NCBI RefSeq assembly: GCF_001640025.1
Contig: NC_031673.1
Location: forward strand, 1,736,001-1,800,000
Direction: 5' to 3'
Origin: Sugiyamaella lignohabitans
Taxonomy: Eukaryota; Ascomycota; Dipodascomycetes; Dipodascales; Trichomonascaceae
Length of the DNA stretch: 64,000 bases
Shown in pieces: positions 1-10,021 of this stretch (positions are counted from its first letter, which is position 1; every line of letters begins with the position of its first letter). The position numbers were made by a program, and so were the translations under genes. The notes under the pieces are model-generated. The model saw nothing but the letters and a program-made list of their open reading frames with translations, was not told the origin of the DNA and did no database searches.

Positions 1-1736
1 TGAGAAAGGGAGTTATCGATCTCGTTGCAGATGGAGTCAGCACGGTTAGCAGTCTCAACAGACTCCTTACGGGCCATATCTTGCTCCTTGTACTTCTCGG
101 CATCGTTAACCATTTTCTCGATCTCAGAGTCAGACAATCCAGAAGAACCGGCAACGGTGATCGAGGCGTCCTTGTTGGTACCCTTGTCACGGGCAGAAAC
201 GTTGATGATTCCGTCAGCGTCAATGTCGAAAGTGACCTCGATTTGAGGAACACCCTTGGCAGCAGGAGGAATTCCAGACAAAGTGAAGTTACCAATCAAC
301 TTGTTATCACGGACAAGCTCACGCTCTCCTTGGTAAACACGGATCTCAACAGAGGTTTGACCGGTGGCAGCAGTGGAGAACACTTGGCCCTTACGGGTAG
401 GAATGGTGGTGTTTCTGTTGATCAAACGAGTGAAAACACCGCCAAGGGTCTCAATACCAAGAGAAAGAGGAGTGACATCGAGCAAAAGAACGTCTTGAAC
501 CTCACCGGCCAAAACAGCTCCTTGAATAGCAGCACCAATGGCAACAGCCTCATCGGGGTTGACCGACTTATTGGGCTCACGGCCGAACAAGCTCTTAACT
601 GTCTCAATGACCTTGGGCATTCTCGACATACCACCAACAAGAATAACCTCGTTGATGTTGTTAGAAGTCATGTCGGCATCCTTAAGAGCCTTCTTAACAG
701 GGTCAATAGTCTTCTTGATCAATCCGTCAACCAATCCCTCGAATTGAGAACGGCTGATGGAAACGTTGATGTGCTTAGGACCAGAGGCATCGGCAGTGAT
801 AAATGGCAAGTTGATATCGGTAGAAACGGTAGAAGACAACTCGACCTTGGCCTTCTCGGCAGCTTCACGGATACGTTGAATGGCCATACGGTCTCCCGAA
901 AGATCAATACCAGTCTCTTGCTTGAACTTGTCGACCAAGAATCGGACAATGGCGATATCGAAGTCCTCACCACCCAAGTGGGTATCACCATTGGTCGACT
1001 TGACCTCGAAAACACCCTTTTGGATCTCCAAGATGGAGATATCGAAAGTACCACCACCCAAATCGAACACGGCAACAACCTTGTCCTCGGTCTTGTCCAA
1101 ACCATAAGCCAAAGCAGCGGCAGTAGGCTCGTTGACAACACGCAAAACGTTCAAACCAACAATTTGACCAGCATCCTTAGTAGCTTGACGTTGAGAGTCG
1201 TTGAAGTAAGCAGGAACAGTGACAACGGCATTCTTGACGGTCTTACCAAGGTATCCCTCAGCAGTCTCCTTCATCTTGTTCAAAACGAAACCTCCAATTT
1301 GAGCAGGTGAGTACTTCTCACCTCTGGCCTCCAACCAAGCATCACCATTAGAGTGCTTGACAATCTTGTAAGGAACTTGATCCAAATCCTTTTGGACCTC
1401 CTTGTCTTCCCATCTTCTACCAATCAAACGCTTGGTGGCAAACAAAGTGTTTTCAGGGTTGACAACGGCTTGACGCTTGGCAGGAACACCCACCAAACGT
1501 TCACCTTCTTTGGTGAAAGCAACAACCGAAGGAGTAGTACGAGCACCCTCAGAGTTCTCAATGACCTTGGGGATCTTACCCTCCATGATGGCAACAGCAG
1601 AGTTGGTGGTACCCAAATCAATACCAATTACTGATCCTTGAACCTTGCCATTTGAATTGAAACGCTTCATCAAAGTAGAGGTGGCCAAACGAGGAGTGGC
1701 AGCTCCACGACGGGCAGCAAATCTAGCAGCCAACAT
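1..1736 (-). CDS. SSC1: Mitochondrial Hsp70 chaperone (Ssc1-type), 3' end beyond window
   Basis: The ATP-driven chaperone of the mitochondrial matrix; it pulls preproteins through the TIM23 import motor and folds them. The start is the ATG at 1736-1734 (minus). Residues 1-30 form an Arg/Ser/Ala-rich presequence without acidic residues. The Hsp70 phosphate-binding motif GIDLGTTNS follows at about residues 38-46, and [13 protein letters not shown] lies near residue 225. The frame stays open to the window edge, giving about 578 of the roughly 650 residues usual for the family, so only the C-terminal lid of the substrate-binding domain is missing. No intron is seen. The long open frame on the opposite strand (81-1310) is an antisense shadow. 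Confidence 0.95.
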   Translation of the reverse strand, partial: MLAARFAARRGAATPRLATSTLMKRFNSNGKVQGSVIGIDLGTTNSAVAIMEGKIPKVIENSEGARTTPSVVAFTKEGERLVGVPAKRQAVVNPENTLFATKRLIGRRWEDKEVQKDLDQVPYKIVKHSNGDAWLEARGEKYSPAQIGGFVLNKMKETAEGYLGKTVKNAVVTVPAYFNDSQRQATKDAGQIVGLNVLRVVNEPTAAALAYGLDKTEDKVVAVFDLGGGTFDISILEIQKGVFEVKSTNGDTHLGGEDFDIAIVRFLVDKFKQETGIDLSGDRMAIQRIREAAEKAKVELSSTVSTDINLPFITADASGPKHINVSISRSQFEGLVDGLIKKTIDPVKKALKDADMTSNNINEVILVGGMSRMPKVIETVKSLFGREPNKSVNPDEAVAIGAAIQGAVLAGEVQDVLLLDVTPLSLGIETLGGVFTRLINRNTTIPTRKGQVFSTAATGQTSVEIRVYQGERELVRDNKLIGNFTLSGIPPAAKGVPQIEVTFDIDADGIINVSARDKGTNKDASITVAGSSGLSDSEIEKMVNDAEKYKEQDMARKESVETANRADSICNEIDNSLS

Positions 1737-2183
1737 TGTGAATCTTTTTTGTTGTTCTGTTGTAGTGAATAATAATAAATAAACCGGTAATCAGAAAAGA
1801 TTATTTAAAAAACAAATAAAATTTCCCGGTCGGATGTTGAAAAAAAAAGTATTATGTACAAAGAGGGAGATTCAAGAGAACAATGACAAGAAAAAAATAT
1901 TTCTTAAAGTTCAATGGATGTTTCGATTCCCACTGGTTTCACTAGCAATGTAGTAAAGAGAGAAGGGGAGAAAAAAAATCTGCAAATGGCAAGGGATTCG
2001 CCCTGTTAATATATTTCCTGCACCTGAGCCTCAGTGAAAAATTTCCTGCGGCTGCTCCCGTACTCCGGCCTGCTTCTACAGGGTTCCATCTGCAATGCTT
2101 GCAGCAGTTTACACCGGCCGCTGCTCGGGCCTGACTGCTGCTTCGGGCTGGTTCCAGCTGGTTCTATTCGGGTGAGGGGGGTT

Positions 2184-2237
2184 GCCTCCGGCGGCTGGGG
2201 CGCTGTCCCAGATCCCGTGGTGCTCGCTTCGCGAGCG
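2184..2237 (+). repeat. GC palindromic element, left arm, slightly degenerate
   Basis: GCCTCCGGCGGC, then the hairpin TGGGGC-GCT-GTCCCA with one mismatch, GATCCCGTGGT, and the terminal hairpin GCTCGC-TTC-GCGAGC. It is preceded by a G run. No partner arm follows. Confidence 0.85.
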
Positions 2238-2416
2238 AATTGGGCGGTGGCGGGTCGCGAGCGGTGGCTGACTGCTGTTTGGCCGGTCGCGCTCTGGACC
2301 GGGTCGCAAATTTTATGATGCATGCCCATCTCCGAGTCTCGGCCCCGAGCTGGTCCGGCCGTTCAGCTCAGACCCTGGGATGCAGGGTCCCGGTCCCTGC
2401 ATGGTGACCCCTGGCA

Positions 2417-2553
2417 GCCTCCGGCGGCTGGGGCTCCGCCCCAGACCCCGCTGCTCCTCTCGCTTCGCTCGAGTCGTTGCGTCGACGGTCTCGGTTTTCT
2501 CCTGCGAAGCAGGAGCAACCAGGGTCTGGGGCGGAGCCCCAGCCGCCGGAGGC
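2417..2553. repeat. GC palindromic element, two arms, 137 bp
   Basis: The left arm starts GCCTCCGGCGGC and ends in the CTCGCTTCGCTCGAG stem. The right arm carries CTCCTGC-GAA-GCAGGAG and ends GCCGCCGGAGGC. The two arms use different terminal stems, so this is not a simple copied palindrome. Confidence 0.9.
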
Positions 2554-2970
2554 AGGTCCAGGACCCTGTTTAAAGCAGGTGTTCGCCTGTGGAATAAGGA
2601 GGCAGCTGGTTTTTGGGTCGGTAGCTCGTATTTTCTTTGAACTGGACAAGGGAACTCTACTTTTGTAGCTTCCGGGGAATGACATCACCAGTAGGCTCGC
2701 TATTTGGGTTTCGTACATAGAAACAAGAAACTCTGTTTGAATGTAGAAAATTTTGTTCCAGATTTCGGCTCTACAGGCCGAACTGGCAGCTGGAAATTGA
2801 TATTATGAGACCGAATATATAGACAAAGAGGCCACAAAACTGTAATTCCAGTTGCGAACGGGATCAATTCACGAACTCAACAGATACAAATCATGAAATA
2901 GAAATTCTCCTGGGTCATCAAGTCTTTATATACCCCTCCTGTTTATCTTTGACTCGTCCCCACGTCCTCT

Positions 2971-3026
2971 TCGAACGAAGTGAGAAGAGCCACGGGGTCT
3001 GGGGCGCAGCCCCAGCCGCCGGAGGC
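2971..3026 (-). repeat. GC palindromic element, right arm only
   Basis: The terminal stem is worn (TCGAACGAAGTGAGAAG). It is followed by an intact TGGGGC-GCA-GCCCCA hairpin, the outer GCCGCCGGAGGC, and then a C run. Confidence 0.85.
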
Positions 3027-3201
3027 ATGCCCCCCTGAAAAACGGAGATGCAAGTTTAAATTAGTACCTGCATGACACGAGGAAACGCGTGATACGTGAT
3101 TCAGCCGTAATAGGGGAGGTGAGAGATGCAAGATAATTTTCGAGCAGGAAATAAATTGTTTTTTTGGCTGGATCAGAGTGCTTGTGGTTTGGAGGTGAGA
3201 T

Positions 3202-5121
3202 ATGGACAGTGCGGAGGACGAGGATTACCCGGAGATCTGGCTGACGTCTCGGCTGGAGAGCGGGTATGGCATTGATCAGTCTGCCGAGTCCGTGAGCAGA
3301 ATCGGCCTGTTTGTAAGGGCTATCGAGGTAGCGTTGATGTCGTGGTATCCGCAATTGAAATTGCCGGCTGTAGTACATTTGAATTTACTGGTGGCATTGG
3401 CTATTATCCCTACAGAATCTACCAGTTCGGAGGGGTTACCAGCTCATAAACAGGTTCACGTGGGTGGTCTACCGTCGTTGCTGGTATCAGGACTGGTATC
3501 AGCTCAGAGTCTCAGATTACTACAAATGATAGTCAATTGGAAGTTCGAGAGGGGTCAGAAAATCGCACAACAGCCATTGAATGACGAGATAGAGAGGATG
3601 AGACAATTGGATGTGATCAATTTTCAGTATCGACAGTTCAAGACGGTGTTTGTACCGGTGGCAGAGAACAGGGCTCGTCGTCCTGTAAGAGGCCAGACAA
3701 GAGCCAATTATACGAATACTGATTGGAGTGTTGATACAGAAACCAGTCCTCAGATGGCTCGTGGAAGAGGAGGAAGTAAAAAGACAGGTCGAGGTGGAAG
3801 AAAGACCGCTGATGATTCTAGGACATCAGCAGCATCAGGTATTGTATCCAGAGCTGCATCGAGAACAGCATCTGGAGCGGCATCAGGAACAACATCAGTT
3901 AGTCGTAGGAGTGAGAATAATTCCAGAGAGCCATCTGAACCACCGACATTTGTATCGTTTGAGAAGAGACAGAAACTGCTTAATTCGTATATGGAGGGGA
4001 GTATATTTTCCGATGCAAAAGGTATATGGGATATGATAGGCTGGGCGTTTACATGTTCCACGGTGGATGATGCTAGGTATCAGGTGAGATGGGCTCAATG
4101 GGAGAGGTTTCTCAATTTTTTAATAGAGTTTGTGGAAAAGGACTTTGAGTGTGAGAAGCATAATGGAGCAGACAGTGATACCATAATCCGAGAATGGCTC
4201 GAACCCGTCACCGATTCGTCTGTATTTGCCGCTATATTTGCGACAGTAGAACCTGGTGGGGTTTTCAAATACTCTCCAGCATTTACTGACGAGATTGCTG
4301 AGTACGAACCAGACGACGGTGAAGTCGCTATGAAACGCAATGCTAAGAATAGTGGACTTACAGGCAGTCAAGCCAGTCAAGGTAGTTTCTCTTCTAGTTT
4401 CAACAGCATTACATCATCTATAGGAGACAGCTCCCTTAGACCAGCTGAATCTAACTATAAGTCACTAGACCTACGTTCAAGACTACTGCGTTTGGTACTC
4501 GAACAAAAGAGCCTGTTGAGCACCCGAGGAGGACTCGACCATGTATACAACACCTTAGAGGATATCTCGCACGTATTCCTACAAGACAGCTGGAAATACT
4601 CTGTCCTACTCGGATCCTTGGTAGATTTCCGGACTAAATCTGTTGACACCAAAGCTCTCAACGGTCTAGCAGTACGACACCTTCCATCGAATCTGATCAT
4701 GCGAATAGCCTGGACATCAGCTCTTCCAAAGTCACTTGGCGAATACTGGACCGAGCTCGTGCGATTCGATCAACCTCCCTTCACAGCCAACGAACCTTTA
4801 CCCCAGCTCGTTAGTCTTGACGCTATGCTCACACTACTAGCATGGGTTCCTGGAAGGGCCGTTGTTGTCAACGAAGTCGACACACTCGCAGCCATCTACC
4901 AACTGATCCTCGACTGTCTCCCCGTCCTGGAAAAGCCCGTGCCAAAGCCCGACATCAAACTTCTTCGCGACAGCCTGAAAACAAGCCATACCAAACGCAT
5001 CGACTGGCTTCAAACACGAGCCACCAAAGCCCCCGACCTCAAGGGAATCGACATACAACCCGTCATCGACAGCCTCAACAACTGCGAGCGTCTCATCGAC
5101 GCTGCCATCCTCGGTCTATGA
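3202..5121 (+). CDS. Unrecognised 639-aa protein
   Basis: A single uninterrupted frame from ATG at 3202 to TGA at 5121 with good yeast codon use; no intron signals. I cannot name it. Residues 1-140 look helical and hydrophobic, with repeated Leu/Ile/Val. Residues about 150-250 are a low-complexity Arg/Gly/Ser/Ala spacer containing RGGSKKTGRGGRK, then alternating AAS/TAS triplets. Residues about 255-385 contain a Trp-rich block (IWDMIGWAFTC, RWAQWERFLNFLIEF) that resembles the conserved core of an uncharacterised filamentous-fungal family I remember only by pattern. The C-terminal third is helical. No signal peptide or membrane segment is evident. The Arg/Gly-rich spacer would fit a nuclear or nucleic-acid-associated protein, but that is inference. 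Confidence 0.75.
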   Translation: MDSAEDEDYPEIWLTSRLESGYGIDQSAESVSRIGLFVRAIEVALMSWYPQLKLPAVVHLNLLVALAIIPTESTSSEGLPAHKQVHVGGLPSLLVSGLVSAQSLRLLQMIVNWKFERGQKIAQQPLNDEIERMRQLDVINFQYRQFKTVFVPVAENRARRPVRGQTRANYTNTDWSVDTETSPQMARGRGGSKKTGRGGRKTADDSRTSAASGIVSRAASRTASGAASGTTSVSRRSENNSREPSEPPTFVSFEKRQKLLNSYMEGSIFSDAKGIWDMIGWAFTCSTVDDARYQVRWAQWERFLNFLIEFVEKDFECEKHNGADSDTIIREWLEPVTDSSVFAAIFATVEPGGVFKYSPAFTDEIAEYEPDDGEVAMKRNAKNSGLTGSQASQGSFSSSFNSITSSIGDSSLRPAESNYKSLDLRSRLLRLVLEQKSLLSTRGGLDHVYNTLEDISHVFLQDSWKYSVLLGSLVDFRTKSVDTKALNGLAVRHLPSNLIMRIAWTSALPKSLGEYWTELVRFDQPPFTANEPLPQLVSLDAMLTLLAWVPGRAVVVNEVDTLAAIYQLILDCLPVLEKPVPKPDIKLLRDSLKTSHTKRIDWLQTRATKAPDLKGIDIQPVIDSLNNCERLIDAAILGL

Positions 5122-5173
5122 CGATATTTATTAACTATAGACACCAGTTATGATATCTTTGGGAGGACTGACT

Positions 5174-5228
5174 GCCTCCGGCGGCTGGGGCGGAGCCCCA
5201 GACCCTGGTTGCTCCTGCTACGCAGGAG
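5174..5228 (+). repeat. GC palindromic element, left arm
   Basis: Begins 53 bp after the stop of the gene ending at 5121. Hairpin TGGGGC-GGA-GCCCCA, terminal stem CTCCTGC-TAC-GCAGGAG (TAC loop instead of TTC). Confidence 0.9.
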
Positions 5229-5279
5229 AGCCCCGGGTGTACTATACTCACGGTGGTTGGGTTTGTGTGGAGGGTGACT

Positions 5280-5415
5280 GCCTCCGGCGGCTGGGGCGCT
5301 GCCCCAGACCCCGTAGCTCCTGCTTCGCAGGAGACTGCTGTGACCGCCGGCGGAACGACTCGAGCGGAGCGAGAGGAGCAGCAGGGTCTGGGGCGGAGCC
5401 CCAGCCGCCGGAGGC
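5280..5415. repeat. GC palindromic element, two arms, 136 bp
   Basis: Left terminal stem CTCCTGC-TTC-GCAGGAG; right terminal stem CTCGAGCGGAGCGAG. The arms are separated by about 24 bp containing CCGCCGGCGG. A textbook full-length copy. Confidence 0.92.
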
Positions 5416-6586
5416 GCAACCCTGCGGAAGGTGGTCTGGAACTCAAGGTTGGACGATCTAACCGCAGGTGTAGATTTTGCCGGATCCAAAAACAACATTC
5501 ACCCAGGATCAGGGTCTTGTCTGGGAACTAATGGTGATAACACCGCCGTCACTTCACCACTATCACTTTATCATCTCACCTACTACTCTCTTTTATTATT
5601 AACAAGATTAGCATGTGTTTCAGGGATATGGACCTGCGGATTCTGTGCTCCTGGAAGTGCTGCTGAAACAGGCAGAGGCAGAATTGCCCTTGCAAAAGCT
5701 AATGCTAATTTACTCAGTGCAATTACTCTTTTTGGTTTCATGAACCGCCTGGAAATCTCATTTTGATAGTACTTGACTTCGTTGGACACAGTTTTAAATG
5801 AATTTTTTAACTTCGCTCAACTGCCATAGACTGAGCTATGGGTTGTAAGCCATGGAATCCAACGACTTATTTCAATACTGAGAAAGTAACAGCTGATACA
5901 CTTCATTCACATATCATTGCATGACTGATTGTTTTATCACATAGAGGGCATGTCCGTCCTACTTATTTCTGTTAAACAGCTCTTGTTTGCTTGAGAGAAT
6001 GGGGGTGTAAGACAGTTTTTCAAGATGTTGGCACTACACGATTGGCTATAGCGCTATTGTATTATGAAGAATACATCTGAAGCGATATATTAATTGTTTC
6101 TAGCATTCAGAATAACCAGCCAAGCATGTTATATGACTAGATACAAGGGGGCATGGAAATCTTTGACTATATCGACGACTCTAACAACAGATTTTCTAAA
6201 TAGTAATTGAGCGCTTTAGCGATTTGTCGGAATACTGAAAATAAAAGCAGAATTTTAGTATGGCATTTGGTAACTTGGATAAGGACACCGAAAACGGAAT
6301 TAGCAGAAAACCAGTTCTTGGAATGGTGGTTTGTAAAACACCGAGGAACTTGTGAAGGCCCCACATCTCACCTTAATATTAGCATTCCCATCTGGCAGCA
6401 TGGGATGGCACATTAAATAAACAATCCAGGAAGGATATCTAAAGTACTATCTCCAGATAATGGAACTCAACTAACATTTATGCCTGGTGACATGGGCTCT
6501 GGCTTTAACATATAAGATATATAATAATTTTTATTAAATTTTTCATGGACACAGACGTGCAGATTGAGCTTTCCCGACTAGCATCT

Positions 6587-6676
6587 CCAGACGGTCGAAA
6601 TCAACCACTTTAGCTCATGAATGAGCTCTCCCAGACTAAAGTGTCCAGCTGCTCGCTCGACTAGATTTCCGTCTGG
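6587..6676. repeat. Imperfect 90-bp foldback (nested inverted repeat)
   Basis: The outer arms CCAGACGG and CCGTCTGG are complementary, a middle pair CACTTTAG / CTAAAGTG is complementary, and an inner GCTCATGAATGAGC forms the loop-proximal stem. It is unrelated in sequence to the GC elements. It could be a decayed foldback element or a structured transcript; nothing else supports either reading. Confidence 0.5.
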
Positions 6677-6938
6677 TCACATGAGTTCCGGCTCCTGGCT
6701 GCAAGGTTCAAGAATCAAACGAGAATGAAATAGTTCTATTTGTATCTCACTTGCTCATAACTTGGACTGCCGTAAACGGAATAAACAGGGGAACTGCCCA
6801 AGTGAAAAATCCAATCACGTGCAGACAGATCCATGTAAATTATAATTATACATATCCTAACATTGCATTTCATCTGCCAACATATCCCAACATTACACGA
6901 ACCAAGACACACCCGGGCACATCACCAGACCCCCAACC

Positions 6939-6989
6939 GCTCGCGAAGCGAGCACAACCCGGTCTGGGCGGAGCCCAGCCGCCGGAGGC
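6939..6989 (-). repeat. GC palindromic element, right arm, short-stem variant
   Basis: Terminal stem GCTCGC-GAA-GCGAGC; inner hairpin shortened to TGGGC-GGA-GCCCA, one G lost on one side and one C on the other, so pairing is kept. Outer GCCGCCGGAGGC followed by a C-rich tract. Confidence 0.88.
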
Positions 6990-7154
6990 ACACCCCCTCC
7001 CCCACAGTGACCCCGAAAAAAATATTTTCACCGCCGGCACTGCTTTAACCGCCGTGTTCTCCACACATATGCATAAAATGTAACGGTTGATCAGAATGAG
7101 GGGTGCAGCATCGCATCGCGATGTGCGGGGTGTGGGGGAGGGGAGGGGGGCCGT

Positions 7155-7213
7155 GCCTCCGGCGGCTGGGGCTCTGCCCCAGACCCCGTGGCTCCTCTCG
7201 CTTCGCTCGAGTC
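7155..7213 (+). repeat. GC palindromic element, left arm
   Basis: Preceded by a run of G. Hairpin TGGGGC-TCT-GCCCCA; terminal stem CTCTCGCTTCGCTCGAG. Confidence 0.9.
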
Positions 7214-7452
7214 GGGATTGGGGGGTCAGCGGCAGTCGGCGGGAGGGGGCCGGGTTGCGGGGCATGGCCGTTGATTTTACTGTGGTTGAGGGGGCAGTGG
7301 GGGCAGTGGAAGCTGACTTGGCTGGTTGGCGGTTGGGGGTGTTTAGGAGCTGGTCGGTGCGGAGCAGGAGGAAGCCTCGCTCTGAACTGCCAGACCGCCA
7401 GCCAGACTTAGCCGACACCCCCATCACCATCGCGCCATCCCACACCCCCAGT

Positions 7453-7501
7453 ACGAGCGCAGCGAGCAAACGGGTCCGGGCAGCGCCCGGCCGCCGGAGG
7501 C
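7453..7501 (-). repeat. GC palindromic element, right arm, covariant stem
   Basis: The inner hairpin is CCGGGC-AGC-GCCCGG: the usual T-A closing pair is replaced by C-G on both sides. Terminal stem GAGCGCAGCGAGC, outer GCCGCCGGAGGC. Confidence 0.85.
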
Positions 7502-7767
7502 ACCGGTCACCTCCCCCTTACTTATACATACAAGTTCGAACTCATTTTAACATTGGCCGTCGAAGCTTGATTACATTCATTACATGTTGCCCATGCCGCC
7601 GTGAGTTATAATGCACCTTCGGCGGTTAGGGGCCCGCCCAAACGGGAAGTATAAACGGACAAACCCCATCACGCAAGATCTGCACATGACGGCAACTGCT
7701 GAGCTGCAGCGGGACCTGAAACGGATGGTTTTTGCGGGGGACGAGGAGGGGTTTGGGAGGGGGGTTT

Positions 7768-7827
7768 GCCTCCGGCGGCTGGGGCTCCGCCCCAGACCCC
7801 GCTGCTCCTCTCGCTTCGCTCGAGTCG
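7768..7827 (+). repeat. GC palindromic element, left arm
   Basis: Preceded by GGGGGG. Hairpin TGGGGC-TCC-GCCCCA; terminal stem CTCTCGCTTCGCTCGAG. Confidence 0.9.
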
Positions 7828-8931
7828 TTGCGTGTGGGGCCAGGAGGGGTGGTGGGATGGGAGAAGGTACACTGGTTTAATGGGTTGGTGGGTGGGTGGA
7901 TGGGTGCGTGGGCGGGCAGTGAGAACATGGGCGTGGTGGATCGTGCGAAGCTCTGATCTCAGGGCTCGTGCTATGCAGAGAGGGCCACTTTTTAAAATCT
8001 CAGCTGCTGCAGGTTTGCAGCAAACTGCCAACTGCCGCCGGTACCCGCTGCAGGTGGGCTGTGATGTGAAGAGGATAACCGTTGCAGTTGGTCGGCGGCG
8101 GGGGTGGTGGTGTTGGAGTTAGTGTTGGTGGTGTTGATGGTGGTGGGTGCCTGGTGACTTGGTTCAGGTGGTCCTGCGCCCTGGTTCTGTCCCGTTTTTA
8201 GTGATTCTACCGCCGTTGACCACCCCCAAATGTTTCACCAGATGCTGCCTGCTATGCTACCCGTGCTAGGCTCCAGTTGGCCTGTCTTGGCTGGTTCGGG
8301 CGTGTTTAACCGAGTCCATGTCTGGAAATAGCCAAGTTTGCCTGGCTCAACCCCCAAATCTTAATATCCAGGGCCCCATTTCGGGCCTGATTATACTCCC
8401 CACTAATGCTCTTCGCGCTTTCTGTGCCCCGCCTGCTGTTACATGTCGTTCAGCTCCTGTCTATCTCCATTTACCAGTCCAATTCAACCCCTCTTTCTCA
8501 CCCCCTTCTAACCCCTCTAGCTTCACTGACTACTCCCCTCAACCCCGCTATAGTTTCTCTGACTACTCCCCTCAACCTCTCTAGTTTCCCTGCTCTTCCC
8601 CTCCTCTTCTCCCCCTCCACCGGCCCCTCCCCCTGGATTTCGATCCCCCCATTACGATCCCTGTCACACGGAATGGGCCCCTCGCTGACTTCCTGGATAG
8701 GCCTGAATCCCTGCCTGGATCCTTCCCGCATCGCTACCCCAGCCTCGACCCAAGCGCCGGGCCTGATTCAGCCCAAATCTGCTTGAAAACGGCAACACCG
8801 CCGGCCCCCCTTACCCATCCCGCCAAAAACGATCGGCGCTCTACACGCTTGTGATGCGTTTGTTGATAAAAATAAAATAAAAACAAAATATAAAATATAT
8901 TCCCAACCGTATAAACGCTAACTGCAAAAAG

Positions 8932-8940
8932 TATATATAA
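8932..8940 (+). promoter_or_regulatory. Probable TATA box of GDH2
   Basis: TATATATAA about 300 bp upstream of the GDH2 ATG, followed by a T/C-rich stretch (8968-9005) typical of yeast transcription start regions. The long leader is an inference. Confidence 0.5.
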
Positions 8941-9239
8941 CCCCAGGATTGCTCGAACTTTTCCCGGTCTTCTTTTTTTTCCGTCCTTGACTTGTTTCTT
9001 TCTTTCACTTTGATTGATTTAAAAAAAATATTAAAAGCTATACGCTCTACTAACTCGATTGTTGGTTGACTCGACTGACCGGAATTATTTATTGCACGCT
9101 TATCGCTGCTGTTGACACTTCTTATCAGCTCTACTTGTTCCTCCTCCTGGACATCGCACTTCGACGTCGACTATTATTACACACCCCCCTATTTATTATT
9201 TTTTCTAATCTCTTTTGATCACATCACATCCGTTTCAAT

Positions 9240-9990
9240 ATGGTTTCTCCATTAGCTGCTGTTCTTGACGAAGCTGGTGTCACCGGCCACCACCACCCGC
9301 ATCGCAACCTGGGCCACGGCTCCAAACACGCCTTATCGGTCCCCGATGGCCACCACAAGGCCCGTATTATCACCTCTGACGAGGGCTCTGGATACAACTC
9401 GGCTGCTTTTGAGGGAAAAGAGACTCAGCTCGAGAGTGGTAGGTACTTTTGAGATGGGGGTTGTGCCTCCGGCGGCTGGGGCGCTGCCCCAGACCCCGTT
9501 GTGCTCGCTTCGCGAGCGATTGGGAGGTTGGACTGAGAATTGATCTAACGGAGGTTTTTAGTTATGGACGAGATTGATAGAAGAGGTTTTATTCCTGAGG
9601 CTTTGATTGAGAACGAGACAAAGGTAAGTTTTTTCACGGTTGCTTGAAGGAGTGCTCTTGGGGAGGACATGGAATCAGCTCGCCGTTTGCTTGGCTATGA
9701 AAAGAAAATACCACAAAAAAACTTTTGTTTTTTATTTAGAGAGCGCGCGAGACGGGTTTCTGTTTGCGGCCCAAATCAAGAACTGGCGTCACCAGAACTA
9801 ATTTGCCGTTCCGGTGGTATCATCATCGGCGGTGCATTTGCCAGCAGCACCTGCATGCCCGCCGATTACCGGATCAGCGATGCCCCACCTGCACCACACC
9901 TGCACCTCTCTTCAGACCCTGACGGTCCTCGCCGCTCGCGAAGCGAGCACAACGGGGTCTGGGGCAGCGCCCCAGCCGCCGGAGGCAGGT

Positions 9991-10021
<31 letters not shown>

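Larger units (their letters stand above)
1737..3201. other. Intergenic: SSC1 upstream region with three GC elements
   Basis: A divergent intergenic region between SSC1 and the gene at 3202. Bases 1737-1990 are A/T-rich with oligo-A tracts, as expected for the SSC1 promoter; I see no perfect heat-shock element. Bases 2000-3030 are GC-rich and carry one two-armed and two single-armed palindromic elements. The open frames here are made by those elements and show no protein family. Confidence 0.7.
5416..9239. other. Long intergenic region upstream of GDH2, no gene seen
   Basis: 3.8 kb without a convincing gene. 5420-6900 is AT-richer, with short open frames lacking family features. 6587-6676 is an imperfect foldback. 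6900-7850 has four single-armed GC elements plus a badly worn relic near 7611-7645. 8180-8800 is C/T-rich with repeats of ACTACTCCCCTCAACC (8528-8580). 8870-9239 has the character of a promoter/5' leader for GDH2. Confidence 0.7.

Noticed and set aside
81..1310. 409-codon plus-strand open frame
   Set aside because: It is antisense to the SSC1 coding sequence, which continues unbroken on the minus strand with clear Hsp70 motifs; the plus-strand translation has no family features.
2034..2718. Several overlapping proteins with ASGGWG, PPAAGAPPQT or GVWGGAPAAGG strings (also at 5135-5500, 13361-13706, 45137-45400, 60571-61059, 63281-63860)
   Set aside because: These strings are translations of the GC palindromic element in its various frames and orientations; they recur wherever an element lies and are not genes.
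5800..5880. Possible tRNA near CTGAGCTATGGGTTGTAAGCC
   Set aside because: No consistent acceptor stem, A box or T-loop (GTTCRA) could be fitted; no tRNA gene was supportable anywhere in the window.
7611..7645. Possible GC element (CTTCGGCGGTTAGGGGCCCGCCC)
   Set aside because: Too many substitutions to pair as either hairpin; at most a relic, so not listed as a copy.
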